Shown: positions 7,973 to 17,292, counted from the stretch's first letter. The stretch is DNA of 38,139 nt from Phycisphaerales bacterium Planc_01 (GCA_001603075.1 LVBB01000154.1:1-38139), one strand, 5' to 3'. The notes: generated by a model from the letters alone, not told the origin. Made by a program: numbers and translations.

Positions 7973-10933
7973 ATGTGTGGACGACTGTGTTTACTGGTGG
8001 CTCTCGCGGTGGCGATGAGCCTGGGGACCGCCTACGGCGCCGTGGACCCGGACATCATTGGCTGGTGGTGGTTTGATGAAGGCGGCGGAACCACTGCGGC
8101 CGATTCATCCGGAAACGGCAACAACGGAACCCTCATGGGCGGGGCCTCATGGGCGCCGGGTTACTTCCGCACCGCCCTGCAACTCGACGGCGTAGATGGA
8201 TATGTCGAAGTGCCTCACAATCCGTCGCTCAATGTCGATGGCGAGGCAACGGTGATGGCCTGGATCAACACTCCCAGGCGGGAGACCCCAGGCCAAGGCT
8301 ATCAGGGCGTGATCGGCAAGGGCAATGGCACCGCCCGATCCTACAGCCTCTACACCACGCCCAACAACCTGCATTTCAGCACGGGCCCGTCGGGCGCCTA
8401 CATCGGCTCGTCCAGCAGTACCGGAGCCATCCCCATCAACGAGTGGGTGCACGTTTGCGGAATGATCATCAGCAATGGGCACCAGTACTACGTCAACGGT
8501 GAAGACGCCGGCAGATTCGCAAACGGGGCCGTAGGTCCGGGCGCGGCCGACACGGAGAATCTGGTCATCGGCCGAACGCAGGAAGGCACCGGCCGCAGTT
8601 TCGAAGGCTTGATCGACGATGTCCGCATCTATCGGCGCGGCCTGACGCAAGAGGAAGTGCAACGGATCATGACGGGCAGCGACTTGACCAGCACCACCGC
8701 GGGCAACCCCGTCCCCGGCGACGCCCAGCAGGATGTGCGCCGCGACGTGGTTCTCTCCTGGACGCCGGGCGAATATGCCGCGACACATGATGTCTACTTC
8801 GGCACCGTCGCCAACGACGTCAACAACGCCAGTCGGACCAATCCGATGGGTGTTCTTGTCAGCCAGGGCCAGGCCGCGTCCAGCTACGACCCGGCCGGAC
8901 TGCTCGACATCGCCCAGACCTACTACTGGCGTATCGATGAAGTCAATGCTCCGCCGAGCAACACGATCTTCAAAGGAAGCCTCTGGAGCTTTACGACCGA
9001 ACCTCTGGCCTACCCGATCGCCGGCATCACCGCCACGTCCAACGGTGTGTTCGACGCGACCGCTGCACCGGAGAACACGGTCAACGGCTCCGGCCTCAGT
9101 GAAAACGACGAACATTCGCTGGCACCGGCGGCAATGTGGCTCACCAAGGCGCCGGAGGACGGCTCCGATCTCTACATCCAGTATGAGTTCGACAACGTCT
9201 ACAAGCTCCACGAGCTGCTCGTCTGGAATTACAACGTCCAGTTCGAGTTGCTGCTGGGCTTCGGGGTCAAGGACGTCACTGTGGAGTACTCCGTCGACGG
9301 CGCGGAATGGGCGACCCTGGGCGACTTTGAACTTGCCCAGGCCACGGCCAAAGCCACCTACGTCGCGAACACCACCGTCAACTTCGACGGCGTCGCGGCC
9401 AAATACGTCCGCCTCAACATCAACAGCGGCCATAGCACCATGGGCCAGTACGGCCTGAGCGAGGTCCGCTTCACCTACATTCCCGTCCAGGCGCGCGAAC
9501 CGCAGCCGAGCGATGGCGCCGCCAATGTGGACCCGGGCGCCGTTCTGGCCTGGCGGCCGGGCCGAGAGGCTGTCTCGCATGAGGTCTATGTCGGAACCGA
9601 CGCCGAAGACCTGGCGCTGGCCGGCACCGTGGCCCAACCAACCTTCACGCCCGCCAATCTCGTGTACGGCGGCACCTATTACTGGCAGATCGTCGAGGTC
9701 GGCGAAGACGAGGCCGCCAGCACATGGGCCGGGAACGTCTGGAGCTTCTCGACCAGCGCATACGCCGTTGTCGATGACATGGAGAGCTACACCGACGACA
9801 TCGATGCCGGTGAGGCCATTTTCGACACATGGGTCGACGGCTGGGTCAACAACACCGGATCGACGGTAGGCTACCTTCAGACGCCGTTCGCCGAGAGGAC
9901 CATCGTTCATAGCGGTCGGCAGGCCATGCCGCTGTTCTATGAGAACACTGGTGGCGTAACCATCGCCGAGGCCGTGCGCACATTTGCGACACCGCAGAAC
10001 TGGACCGCACGCGGTCTCAAGAGCCTCTCGCTGTATTTCCACGGCACCGCCGGCAACACCGGGCAGTTGTACGTCAAGATCAACAACACCAAGGTCGTCT
10101 ATGACAGCGATGCGGCGGACATCACCCGAGGTGTCTGGCAGGCATGGAACATCGATCTGACGACTGTCGGTGCGAATCTGAGCAGCGTCACGTCGCTGAC
10201 GATCGGCATCGACGGCGCCGGCGCCAGGGGCACGCTGTACATCGACGACATCCGACTGTATCCGAACGTGCCGGAGTTCGTCACGCCGGCCGAGCCGGGC
10301 ACTGGGAGTCTCGTCGCGCGGTATGCCTTCGACGGCAATGCCAATGACAGCTCCGGCCGAGGCCGCAACGGCACGGTGCAGGGCAGCCCGACTTATGTCG
10401 CCGGCAAGGACGGCCAGGCCATCGCACTCGACGGCGTCCGACAGTATGTGGTCGTCGAGACCGTCGGCATCACCGGTGCCGCCCCGCGGACCATTGCCGG
10501 ATGGGCCAAGGCCGACACGACCTCGATCACGGCCTGGGCCAACGTATTCGGCTTCACGGGGCCCAGCGGCAACGGCGGCCACTTCGACATCGAGGCCGTC
10601 GGCACCAGTGGCACTTCCGCCACGCTGGGCTACTACGGCCTGCACCGTTACGGCTGGGAGTTCAACATCCTCCCGATCGACCTGGAATGGCACCATCTGG
10701 CGGCCTCGTTTGACGGCACGACCGTGCGCTGGTATGGCGACGGCCTGCTGATCGGCAGCGACGACGTGGACAACGTCAACACGCCGGGCCCCTTCCATGT
10801 GGGCAAGCGCCAGGACAATGAGGTCTTCTTCCCCGGTGCCGTCGATGAAGTGCGCGTCTACAGCGAAGCGCTGGCCGACGGCGAGATTGCCTGGCTGGCT
10901 GGAAGAAGGGCCCCTATGCACAAACCCTTCTGA
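7973..10933 (+). CDS. Secreted LamG / F5-8C / LamG protein, copy 1
   Basis: A 986-aa exported protein whose domains I read in order: signal peptide (1 to about 22), LamG/concanavalin-like domain with WWWFDEGGGT (27 to about 230), an Fn3-like segment with VVLSWTPG and YYWRIDEVN (about 250-345), an F5/8C discoidin-like domain (about 350-505), a second Fn3-like segment (about 508-600), a galactose-binding-like domain from VVDDMESY to YIDDIRLY (about 600-760), and a C-terminal LamG domain (about 780-980). All are typical carbohydrate- or surface-binding folds; no catalytic domain is seen. AGGAGG just upstream fixes the start. It is paralogous to the genes at 25708 and 36703. No anchor or sorting signal is visible at the C-terminus. 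A role in binding extracellular polysaccharide is inferred. Confidence 0.88.
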   Translation: MCGRLCLLVALAVAMSLGTAYGAVDPDIIGWWWFDEGGGTTAADSSGNGNNGTLMGGASWAPGYFRTALQLDGVDGYVEVPHNPSLNVDGEATVMAWINTPRRETPGQGYQGVIGKGNGTARSYSLYTTPNNLHFSTGPSGAYIGSSSSTGAIPINEWVHVCGMIISNGHQYYVNGEDAGRFANGAVGPGAADTENLVIGRTQEGTGRSFEGLIDDVRIYRRGLTQEEVQRIMTGSDLTSTTAGNPVPGDAQQDVRRDVVLSWTPGEYAATHDVYFGTVANDVNNASRTNPMGVLVSQGQAASSYDPAGLLDIAQTYYWRIDEVNAPPSNTIFKGSLWSFTTEPLAYPIAGITATSNGVFDATAAPENTVNGSGLSENDEHSLAPAAMWLTKAPEDGSDLYIQYEFDNVYKLHELLVWNYNVQFELLLGFGVKDVTVEYSVDGAEWATLGDFELAQATAKATYVANTTVNFDGVAAKYVRLNINSGHSTMGQYGLSEVRFTYIPVQAREPQPSDGAANVDPGAVLAWRPGREAVSHEVYVGTDAEDLALAGTVAQPTFTPANLVYGGTYYWQIVEVGEDEAASTWAGNVWSFSTSAYAVVDDMESYTDDIDAGEAIFDTWVDGWVNNTGSTVGYLQTPFAERTIVHSGRQAMPLFYENTGGVTIAEAVRTFATPQNWTARGLKSLSLYFHGTAGNTGQLYVKINNTKVVYDSDAADITRGVWQAWNIDLTTVGANLSSVTSLTIGIDGAGARGTLYIDDIRLYPNVPEFVTPAEPGTGSLVARYAFDGNANDSSGRGRNGTVQGSPTYVAGKDGQAIALDGVRQYVVVETVGITGAAPRTIAGWAKADTTSITAWANVFGFTGPSGNGGHFDIEAVGTSGTSATLGYYGLHRYGWEFNILPIDLEWHHLAASFDGTTVRWYGDGLLIGSDDVDNVNTPGPFHVGKRQDNEVFFPGAVDEVRVYSEALADGEIAWLAGRRAPMHKPF

Positions 10934-10951
10934 GACATTCGACTACAGTGC

Positions 10952-10979
10952 GTCCGGCCCGCTCTCTGAGCGGCCGGGC
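10952..10979 (+). terminator. First hairpin after LamG gene 1
   Basis: GTCCGGC-(C bulge)-CGCTC (10952-10964) pairs with GAGCG-GCCGGGC (10968-10979) around a 3-nt loop, 18 nt after the stop. There is no U-run. Confidence 0.4.
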
Positions 10980-10999
10980 GAGATGAACTGGATCGATTC

Positions 11000-11028
11000 G
11001 GGGCCTGTGTCCGCGTGGCACAGGCCCC
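11000..11028 (+). terminator. Second hairpin after LamG gene 1
   Basis: GGGGCCTGTG (11000-11009) and CACAGGCCCC (11019-11028) form a perfect 10-bp stem with a 9-nt loop, 66 nt after the stop. No T-run follows. The same CGGGGCCTGT left arm begins the hairpin after LamG gene 2 (28692). Confidence 0.55.
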
Positions 11029-11071
11029 AAGCTTATTCGGGCCGCCGCCCGTCGGTCCAGGCAATTGACGC

Positions 11072-11101
11072 TTGCCCTGCCCGGTGGGTCGTTGGTACAA
11101 T
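11072..11101 (+). promoter_or_regulatory. Predicted promoter of the second pseudopilin gene
   Basis: TTGCCC (11072-11077) and TACAAT (11096-11101) have an 18-nt spacer, 49 nt ahead of ATG 11150. The GGTACAAT string also occurs upstream of the first pseudopilin (815-822) and the sigma-factor gene (35323-35330). Confidence 0.35.
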
Positions 11102-11149
11102 GGCGCCGGTATCGGAAACCATCGGTTCCTTCTGGTAGGAGAAAGGCAT

Positions 11150-11905
11150 ATGGGCCTCAAGCGAAACGCCTTCACCCTCATCGAACTGCTCGTCGTGATC
11201 GCCATCATCGCCATCCTCATGGCCATCCTCATGCCCACGCTGGGCCGGGCCCGCGAACAGGGCAAACGAATCGCATGCCTGAACAACCTCAAGCAGATGA
11301 CAATGGGCTGGATCCTGTACGCCGACGACAACAACGACAAGGTCGTCCCGGCCAATACGGGCCTCTCGAACGCCTGGGTTCTTTGGCGCGAGCCCACCAC
11401 GCCGGAGGAAACCCGAATCGAGGGAATCCGACAGGGAGGGCTCTTTCGCTACTGCCCCGAGCCCAAGCTGTACAAGTGCCCCACGGGCGTTCGCGGCGAG
11501 GTCGTCACCTACGCCATCACCGATGCCATGAACGGCTACGATGGGATTCCCGGGACGTCGAAGTTGATGGTCTACCGCCGGATGCAGATCAAGCGGGCCG
11601 ATGAGAGAATCGTCTTCCTCGACGAAGGCCGGCTCAGTCCCAATAGCTGGACGCTCTGGTACGATCAGGAACGGTGGTGGGATCAGGTGACAGCGCGTCA
11701 CGGCGACGGCACCAATTTCGGCTTCGCCGACGGCCACAGCGAGTACTGGAAATGGAAAGACCCGCGCACGCTGGACGTCGCCAAGGCAGACTACAACTAC
11801 TGGCAGAACACCGGCCGCAACGGTGCCGAGGCGACGCAGCCCGGCAATGAGGACTTGCACCGCGTCCAGCGAGGTGTCTGGACGAAGCTGGGCTACGAGC
11901 CCTGA
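11150..11905 (+). CDS. Pseudopilin-like protein with H-X9-DG motif
   Basis: This 251-aa protein begins [21 protein letters not shown], a canonical prepilin leader with cleavage expected before FTLIE and Glu at +5. It has a globular domain with paired short Cys motifs (CPEP, CPTG, about 103-114) and, near residues 184-195, [12 protein letters not shown], an exact H-X9-DG motif. The start is supported by AGGAG 9 nt upstream; the frame is open from 11072 but that part lies in the promoter. It is a distant paralogue of the protein at 877-1629, and again no assembly genes are nearby. It follows the LamG1 hairpins, so it is probably a separate transcript. Confidence 0.9.
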   Translation: MGLKRNAFTLIELLVVIAIIAILMAILMPTLGRAREQGKRIACLNNLKQMTMGWILYADDNNDKVVPANTGLSNAWVLWREPTTPEETRIEGIRQGGLFRYCPEPKLYKCPTGVRGEVVTYAITDAMNGYDGIPGTSKLMVYRRMQIKRADERIVFLDEGRLSPNSWTLWYDQERWWDQVTARHGDGTNFGFADGHSEYWKWKDPRTLDVAKADYNYWQNTGRNGAEATQPGNEDLHRVQRGVWTKLGYEP

Positions 11906-11906
11906 T

Positions 11907-11933
11907 CGGCGATTTGTCTCCTACGAATCGCCG
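11907..11933. terminator. Bidirectional hairpin between convergent genes
   Basis: CGGCGATT (11907-11914) and AATCGCCG (11926-11933) form a perfect 8-bp stem with an 11-nt loop. It spans the 15-nt gap and the last codons of the minus-strand carboxypeptidase, so it could end transcription from both sides. Confidence 0.45.
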
Positions 11934-13159
11934 TCGTCGAAGTAGCGATACAGCGCCTCGCAGAGTTGGGCCCCGAACAGTTCCCAGTTCGTCGCCGAGG
12001 GGTAGTCGTCGAGGCCCGCGATCCAGTTGCCGTTCAGCTCCAGAACGCAGGCATCAATTCCGAACCGCTCCAACAGCCCTTCGCCGATGCTTCCGGGGTT
12101 GCGGAAACTTGCCGTCGTGCTGCCCTCCGTGAACCAGGTGTGCTCTCGCAGCATGGCTTCGAGCCTTGCCATCTTCGCGAGGTAATCTTCCAGGTCGATG
12201 TCGGGACGGCTGACGTGCAGCTTACCGGAGTTGTCGTTGTGCAGGTCGATCATCAACTGAGCCGCTCGCCCTCGCTTCACCATTGATGTCAGCCAGGTTT
12301 CGAGGGCGTGGTTTTCCGGGTTGGTCTGCGGGTCCGGCGGCCGATCCCACTTGCGGTTCAGATCGGCGCCGAGCACGTTGAACCGCGTCCAGCCGCGGGC
12401 GACGCCGTCCTTGTTGGCCATCGGCATCACATAGACACAATAGCGACGCAGGCAGCGCCGCGCCTCGGCGTCGTCTCGCAGCAGGCGATCGATCAGGCCC
12501 TGGACCACCCAACTACCGCCCGGCTCCCACGGATGGGCCCGCGCCCGCAGCAGGACGCCATGCGGCGCGTCGGTGCGGCCGACGCGGATGATCTCCAGCT
12601 CCCGCCCTTCGACCGTCTTGCCGATCGTCTTGATCTCCACGTTCGGATTCACAGCAATTCGCTTCTTGAGCGCTTCGAGATCGGACAAGCGATACGGCTC
12701 CAGACGGGCGACGTACAGAGAGCCGGTGTCGACCGTTACGCCAAATCGCAGACAGTTGTCTCTGGTGGTCTCCAGGCGGATGACACGCCATGTCTTGGCG
12801 TCCTCGGAAACGAACCCGATGGTTCGATTGTCGAGCGGAGAGCCCTTCTTGCCATTCCAGACGTTGTCGAAATTGTGCAGTACGAGCGTCAGCTCGGCGC
12901 CGGGGACCGCCTGAATCTCGAAGAACCAGTGGCCGTTGGCCCGATTGGGCGAGGACCGTTCGTGATCGTAGATGAGGTAGACGTGCACCACGCCATCGGA
13001 ACCGATCTGCCAGTGCAGAGGCGAAGCGTTCTCGAAGCTCGTGTTGATGTAATGGAGCGGCGACGACCCGTTCACAGTCTGACCTTGAGCCACCACACTC
13101 CAGGCCAGCACCAGCAACACCGAGCCGTACCGGGCAACACTGTGTCTTGCGTTCGGCAT
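11921..13159 (-). CDS. M14-family zinc carboxypeptidase-like protein
   Basis: This 412-aa exported protein has a signal peptide (1 to about 26, AQG). Residues about 35-155 form a beta-rich N-terminal domain like that of cytosolic carboxypeptidases (AGBL/CCP group). The peptidase domain spans about 160-410 with zinc ligands H209-P-W-E212 and H307 in DLHND, substrate-binding N268-R269 in DLNRKWD, and probable catalytic Glu374 in VLELNG. The site looks complete, so metallo-carboxypeptidase or deacylase activity is expected; the substrate is unknown. The start was chosen at ATG 13159 with GAGG 8-10 nt upstream; the longer open frame to 13840 only mirrors the HAD gene on the other strand. It is divergent from that gene. 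Confidence 0.87.
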   Translation of the reverse strand: MPNARHSVARYGSVLLVLAWSVVAQGQTVNGSSPLHYINTSFENASPLHWQIGSDGVVHVYLIYDHERSSPNRANGHWFFEIQAVPGAELTLVLHNFDNVWNGKKGSPLDNRTIGFVSEDAKTWRVIRLETTRDNCLRFGVTVDTGSLYVARLEPYRLSDLEALKKRIAVNPNVEIKTIGKTVEGRELEIIRVGRTDAPHGVLLRARAHPWEPGGSWVVQGLIDRLLRDDAEARRCLRRYCVYVMPMANKDGVARGWTRFNVLGADLNRKWDRPPDPQTNPENHALETWLTSMVKRGRAAQLMIDLHNDNSGKLHVSRPDIDLEDYLAKMARLEAMLREHTWFTEGSTTASFRNPGSIGEGLLERFGIDACVLELNGNWIAGLDDYPSATNWELFGAQLCEALYRYFDDGDS

Positions 13160-13321
13160 GTCTTTGTCCTCAAGCCGTTTGACGACTGACCGCGTTAGTG
13201 TATCACGAGGCCACTGGCCGAGCAATCGTGGGCAAATCCGCTTGACCCCGGGACGTGGATCGATAGGATGGACCACCTTTCGGGCGGTGTTTCCACGATG
13301 GGCAGATTGGGGATTCTCCAT

Positions 13322-14002
13322 ATGGTCTCTTCGGATCGACAACGGGGTGTGATCTTCGACATGGACGGGGTGCTGGTCGACAGCGGCTGGGCCCATCGGC
13401 AGGCGTGGTTCGACCTGGCGGCGGCCGAAGGACTGGAGATGTCCGATGAGTTCTTCAGCCGCACGTTCGGCATGCAGAACGACACCATCCTGCCGATGCT
13501 GCGGCCGGACATCTCGCCGAGCGAACTGGATCGCCTCTCCGACTGGAAGGAACGCCGATACCGCGAACTCGTCCACAGCCGGCCCAAGGCCGCTGAAGGC
13601 GTGCTCGTCCTGCTGGGCGATCTCAAGGCCAACGGCTTTCGGCTGGCCATCGGTTCGTCGGCGCCCAGGGCGAATCTCGACGTCTTCTGGGGACCGCTGG
13701 GTCTGGGCGACTACTTCGAGGCCGCTGTGACCAAAGAGCAGGTGGTCGAGGGCAAGCCGGCCCCGGAGACGTTCCTGAAGGCAGCCACGGCGCTCTCTCT
13801 GGTCCCCGAGCGATGCGTCGTCGTCGAAGACGCGGTGCACGGGGTCCAGGCGGCCAAGGCCGCCGGGATGCGCGCGGTCGCCGTGACGACGACGCGAAAC
13901 CGCCGGGAGTTGTTCCAGGCCGACCGCGTCGTCGACAGCCTGGCGGAACTGAACGCCGACGATTTTGCGGCGATGTTGAATTCGGGCCGTGGCACGGCAT
14001 GA
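13322..14002 (+). CDS. HAD-superfamily phosphatase, beta-phosphoglucomutase-like
   Basis: A 226-aa protein with all four HAD motifs: I = FDMDGV (nucleophile D13, acid D15), II = GSSAPR, III = Lys in GKPAPE, IV = VEDAVHG. A helical cap is inserted after motif I, as in subfamily IA phosphatases and phosphomutases. The likely reaction is hydrolysis or transfer of a sugar or other small-molecule phosphate in the cytoplasm; the substrate cannot be read from sequence. GGGGA at 9-nt spacing favours ATG 13322, but in-frame ATGs at 13268 and 13298 are possible. The TGA overlaps the ATG of the downstream transporter (ATGA at 13999-14002), so translation is likely coupled. Confidence 0.85.
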   Translation: MVSSDRQRGVIFDMDGVLVDSGWAHRQAWFDLAAAEGLEMSDEFFSRTFGMQNDTILPMLRPDISPSELDRLSDWKERRYRELVHSRPKAAEGVLVLLGDLKANGFRLAIGSSAPRANLDVFWGPLGLGDYFEAAVTKEQVVEGKPAPETFLKAATALSLVPERCVVVEDAVHGVQAAKAAGMRAVAVTTTRNRRELFQADRVVDSLAELNADDFAAMLNSGRGTA

Positions 14003-14877
14003 AGACCTACCTCAAATTGTGGCTGACGGCGATGTTCTGGGCCGGCGCGTTCATCGCCGGAAAGCACGTCTCCGATCACCTTGGTCCGTTTGCCATCGCG
14101 TTTCTGCGGTTTGCCCTGGCCTCCGTGCTGCTCCTTGCGATGGTTCGACATCAGTACGGCACGCTGCCTCGGCCGGACCGACAGCAAACCCTGGCCGTCC
14201 TGCTGCTCGGCGCTATCGGCGTCTTCGCCTACAATGCGTTGTTCTTCAAGGGCCTCAGTCTCATCGAGGCCGGCCGCGCCTCGGTCATCGTGGCCACCAG
14301 CCCGGCCTTCATTGCGGTCGGCTCGGCGGCGTTCTTCAAAGAGCGGCTGGGCTGGGTCAGATCGTCCGGCGTGGTGCTGTCGGTCCTGGGAGCGGCGGTG
14401 GTCGTGTCCCGAGGCAACCTCAGACAGGTCCTGGCCGGCGGCGTCGGTCTGGGCGAAGCAATGATCTTCGGCTGCGTGCTGAGCTGGGCCGCCTATTCGC
14501 TGCTCGGCAAGACCGTCATGCGCGACCTCTCGCCCCTTGTGGCGGTGTGCTACTCCATCGTAGCCGGGTCCGTCGCCCTCTTCGCCGCGGCGTGCTTCGA
14601 TGGACTCGGGCACGACATCGCCCGGGCCACGGCCCTTGACTGGCTGGCCATCGTTTATATGACAGTCTTTGCGACCGTTCTTGGCTTCGTCTGGTTCTAT
14701 GAAGGCGTTCGCGAGATCGGCCCGACGCGGGCCAGTCTGTGCATCAACTTCGTCCCCGTGTTCGCGGTCCTGCTGGCCTGGCTGTTCCTGCACGAGCCGC
14801 TGACCATCTCTCTGGCCCTCGGCGCCGCCCTCGTCCTGTCCGGCGCCTATCTGACCAACCGTGTCTCCCAAAGGTGA
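13999..14877 (+). CDS. EamA-family (DMT superfamily) inner-membrane transporter
   Basis: A 292-aa, highly hydrophobic protein with about ten transmembrane helices in two repeated five-helix halves, the arrangement of EamA/DMT metabolite exporters. Recognisable pieces are WAGAFIAGKH near the start, ASVIVATSPAFIAVGSAAFFKERL in the first repeat, and ASLCINFVPVFAVLLAWLFLHEPL in the second, the usual Pro/Glu-containing signature. The family moves small metabolites such as amino acids or sugars; the substrate is unknown. Its start codon overlaps the HAD stop codon, indicating a two-gene operon. Confidence 0.9.
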   Translation: MKTYLKLWLTAMFWAGAFIAGKHVSDHLGPFAIAFLRFALASVLLLAMVRHQYGTLPRPDRQQTLAVLLLGAIGVFAYNALFFKGLSLIEAGRASVIVATSPAFIAVGSAAFFKERLGWVRSSGVVLSVLGAAVVVSRGNLRQVLAGGVGLGEAMIFGCVLSWAAYSLLGKTVMRDLSPLVAVCYSIVAGSVALFAAACFDGLGHDIARATALDWLAIVYMTVFATVLGFVWFYEGVREIGPTRASLCINFVPVFAVLLAWLFLHEPLTISLALGAALVLSGAYLTNRVSQR

Positions 14878-14888
14878 GTCGGACAGGC

Positions 14889-14917
14889 TTGACACACCCA
14901 CGCTATGGTTTCATAGT
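14889..14917 (+). promoter_or_regulatory. Predicted promoter of the PP-loop gene
   Basis: A perfect TTGACA (14889-14894) and CATAGT (14912-14917) are separated by 17 nt. Transcription would begin near 14924 with a leader of about 83 nt to ATG 15007. Confidence 0.5.
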
Positions 14918-15006
14918 AGAGGCCGATCGCCGAGAAGGAAACGGATCGCAGCATGTCCGAGGCATGATAGACACTGTATTTGCACAGTTCTGTTGAGGAC
15001 ATCAGG

Positions 15007-16122
15007 ATGAGCTGGACGCTGGAACGCATGTTCTACGGGAACAAGAACGGACTCGATCTGAAGAGCATGTGGGACTTCCTGATGCGAGGCTATTACTTCA
15101 TTCCCCGCACGCTCTTCAAGGACTACTACCGGGCCGTCGTCTACACAGGCGACACCAATGAGGTCTACCGGCGCGTGGAGAAACCGTTTCCCGATGCGAT
15201 CAAAGCTCAGAGACCATCGGGCAAGTTCGCCCTTCACCTCTCCGGAGGGTTCGACTCCTCGATCCTGGCTAAACTCTACGACCGTGACGATGCGGATTAT
15301 ATCCATCTGACCGGTCCCGAGTCCGGCAAGGCGCGCGCTCTGGCCGCCACACTCACCGGGACGCTGCGCGAGATTCAGATTGCGCCCGAGGACTTCATTC
15401 AAGCGGCGGAGGAGATGATTCACCGTCTGCCTGAGCCTTATCCTTTTGAAGACGTCGTCTATGCGTACATCGCCAGCAAGAAGGCCAAAGAACTGGGCCA
15501 TTCACTGATCGTCGCCGGCGATGGCGGCGACGGCATCTTCGGAGGCGCGTGCGTCGGCCCCTACAGCCGAAAGGCCATCGTTGCGTGGAAGACCATCGAT
15601 CCGACCCGCCTGCTCGGTCTGCAGGTTCATCAGCCCTTCATGCATACCGCATTGTACGCCTGGTCCAAGGCCATGCTGGACCCCAAACTCACCGGCTGGA
15701 GCAAGCGATTCGCTCAGGACTACTGCCGCCAACTCGGCATGCCCGATGAGGTTACAGGGCAGAAGAAGACGTACTGGGCCGGCTCCCTCGGCACCCGAAC
15801 CAGTCCGAAGGTCCTGGCCCATATGCAGGCTGTGGTGGACGACTCAGACTACAAGTGGATCAGGCAGTTCGAGTTCACGCAGAAACCCACAGCCGATCTG
15901 CTGTTCCGTCAGTACGGCCTGGTCAAATGGCTCCAGGCCAACTACAAGGAGCGACTCAATGCTTATGAGATCCGAGAACTGTCACAGGGCGTCCAGCAGG
16001 TAAGTGCGACCGAGAGAAGACAGGTTCAGACCGCTCGACGCAAAGAGCTCATCTGTCGCTATTGCCCGCGCGGGGCGATCAACATGGCGCGCCGCATGAG
16101 AGACCGGATCGTGCGATGCTGA
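15007..16122 (+). CDS. Stand-alone asparagine-synthase-type PP-loop protein
   Basis: A 371-aa protein corresponding to the C-terminal synthetase domain of asparagine synthase B. The PP-loop ATP-pyrophosphatase motif is S79-G-G-F-D-S-S85, and GDGGDGIFGG (about 168-177) matches the family's second signature GxGxDExFGG with D/G changes. The N-terminal glutaminase domain (Cys1 nucleophile) is absent, so it needs another ammonia or amine donor. Relatives adenylate a carboxylate and form an amide, as in asparagine, beta-lactam or surface-glycan amidation. The C-terminus is Arg-rich and holds CRYCPRG. The start is chosen from GAGG at about 10 nt. It faces a glycosyltransferase and a SAF dehydrogenase, suggesting surface glycan or metabolite tailoring (inference). 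Confidence 0.8.
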   Translation: MSWTLERMFYGNKNGLDLKSMWDFLMRGYYFIPRTLFKDYYRAVVYTGDTNEVYRRVEKPFPDAIKAQRPSGKFALHLSGGFDSSILAKLYDRDDADYIHLTGPESGKARALAATLTGTLREIQIAPEDFIQAAEEMIHRLPEPYPFEDVVYAYIASKKAKELGHSLIVAGDGGDGIFGGACVGPYSRKAIVAWKTIDPTRLLGLQVHQPFMHTALYAWSKAMLDPKLTGWSKRFAQDYCRQLGMPDEVTGQKKTYWAGSLGTRTSPKVLAHMQAVVDDSDYKWIRQFEFTQKPTADLLFRQYGLVKWLQANYKERLNAYEIRELSQGVQQVSATERRQVQTARRKELICRYCPRGAINMARRMRDRIVRC

Positions 16123-16133
16123 CGTCACGATCC
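16106..16133 (+). terminator. Hairpin spanning the end of the PP-loop gene
   Basis: GGATCGTG (16106-16113) and CACGATCC (16126-16133) are perfect 8-bp complements with a 12-nt loop over the stop codon. It is in a gap between convergent genes (16122/16175). There is no U-run. Confidence 0.35.
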
Positions 16134-16174
16134 TGCACGGGACGATAGAGCACAATCGACATCCGTCATCCTGT

Positions 16175-17218
16175 CTATGACGATCGAACGACATCTGGCG
16201 AATCGGCGGTCCATCGGGCGGATCGCTTTGCGGCGTCCGGATATCCCGTTCCGCTGCGCAAGTGCGCCAGGTAGCTTTCCGGATTGTCGAGCAACATCGC
16301 CCTTTCGCGTTCCCAGTCTTGCCGATCATCGGATCGACACCATCTCTTTATGCGTCCCGAGAGATGGCTTCGAAGCGTCTTTCGAAACCCCTCCGGGATC
16401 GTGAGGACCGAGAACCTGGCCATGGCGCCGACGAGACCGCGCCGCTGAGAGGGCCGAACGGTATAATCCACGCCGTTCTGCTGGTCGACCACCGCTGCGG
16501 CCATAAGGTGGAAGATCATGTCGCCGTGAATCATCCCAAACAGTGCATGATTGCCACCGCGATTGGATCGGACCAGGGGATGCCACGTCAACCCTTCCAC
16601 GAAGATCCGGAAACCGTAACCGACGCCCGAGCCTCGGCCGTGCGGATATGCCTGGCAGTACCGCTGGTACTCCGGCGAATCGCTTTCCGCCTGCGTCAGC
16701 AGCAACCTCGGCTGGTACTGGCGGTAGAACTCGCACGAGAACAGGATCCCGGCCGTCAGAGGCTTGTAGTCTTCTTTCGTATCTCGCACCGCCCCGGCCA
16801 GCACACACCGATCGGACAACGCAGCCATCAGCTCCCGGTCCCAGCCTTGTCGAACCGGGAAGGAGTCCACGTGGAACATGGCGACGTGCGTCACCCCGTC
16901 ATCGATTGCCTGGCGGATCAACTGTTCGAGATACCACGAGTGCTCGTACTTGCTGTCCAGATACGCCAGGCCTTTCGTCGCCACCTGGTCCTGCTCGAAG
17001 GGGAGAAGCCCGCTGCCGGGCACGTACGGTTCGCACGGACAGATCTTGACTCGCGGGTTGGCTTCGAGCTTCTTGCGGAACTGCGGCAGCAGGCGGTTGA
17101 CGCCGGCATAGATGGTATACGGCGTCGTCGTGTTCTTCTCGATCTGGCTCAGGTGCAGGTCGAGGAGTCTCTCGTTCCTCTCACTGACCATGTACACGAC
17201 CGCAATGCCCAGCCTCAT
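16175..17218 (-). CDS. Probable GT-A-type glycosyltransferase
   Basis: A 347-aa soluble protein. The N-terminus MRLGIAVVYMVSERNERLLDLHLSQIEKNT resembles nucleotide-sugar-binding folds, and MFHVDSFPV (about 113-121) sits where GT-A enzymes carry their DxD-like metal-binding triad; DGVTHV just before it is also typical. Later motifs include FVEGLTWHPL and HALFGMIHGDM. I assign it to glycosyltransferases by this pattern, not by a named family, and donor and acceptor are unknown. AAAGGGTGA precedes the start. It is the second gene of a minus-strand pair 74 nt downstream of the SAF dehydrogenase, consistent with a shared transcript. Confidence 0.6.
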   Translation of the reverse strand: MRLGIAVVYMVSERNERLLDLHLSQIEKNTTTPYTIYAGVNRLLPQFRKKLEANPRVKICPCEPYVPGSGLLPFEQDQVATKGLAYLDSKYEHSWYLEQLIRQAIDDGVTHVAMFHVDSFPVRQGWDRELMAALSDRCVLAGAVRDTKEDYKPLTAGILFSCEFYRQYQPRLLLTQAESDSPEYQRYCQAYPHGRGSGVGYGFRIFVEGLTWHPLVRSNRGGNHALFGMIHGDMIFHLMAAAVVDQQNGVDYTVRPSQRRGLVGAMARFSVLTIPEGFRKTLRSHLSGRIKRWCRSDDRQDWERERAMLLDNPESYLAHLRSGTGYPDAAKRSARWTADSPDVVRSS

Positions 17219-17292
17219 GCCATCACCCTTTCAACATCCTTGTCCACCGGCCGCAGCCCCCTTGAAACGGCCGATGACGAAGAGATCCCTCT

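Noticed and set aside
8147-10921. Very long open frame on the strand opposite LamG gene 1
   Set aside because: It mirrors the coding frame of the real gene, lacks a signal or recognisable domain, and long antisense frames are expected at this GC content. The same holds for the long minus-strand frames at 4854-6641, 25738-27309 and 27478-30174.
13160-13840. Upstream extension of the M14 carboxypeptidase frame
   Set aside because: It is the mirror of the HAD gene; the signal peptide and Shine-Dalgarno place the real start at 13159.
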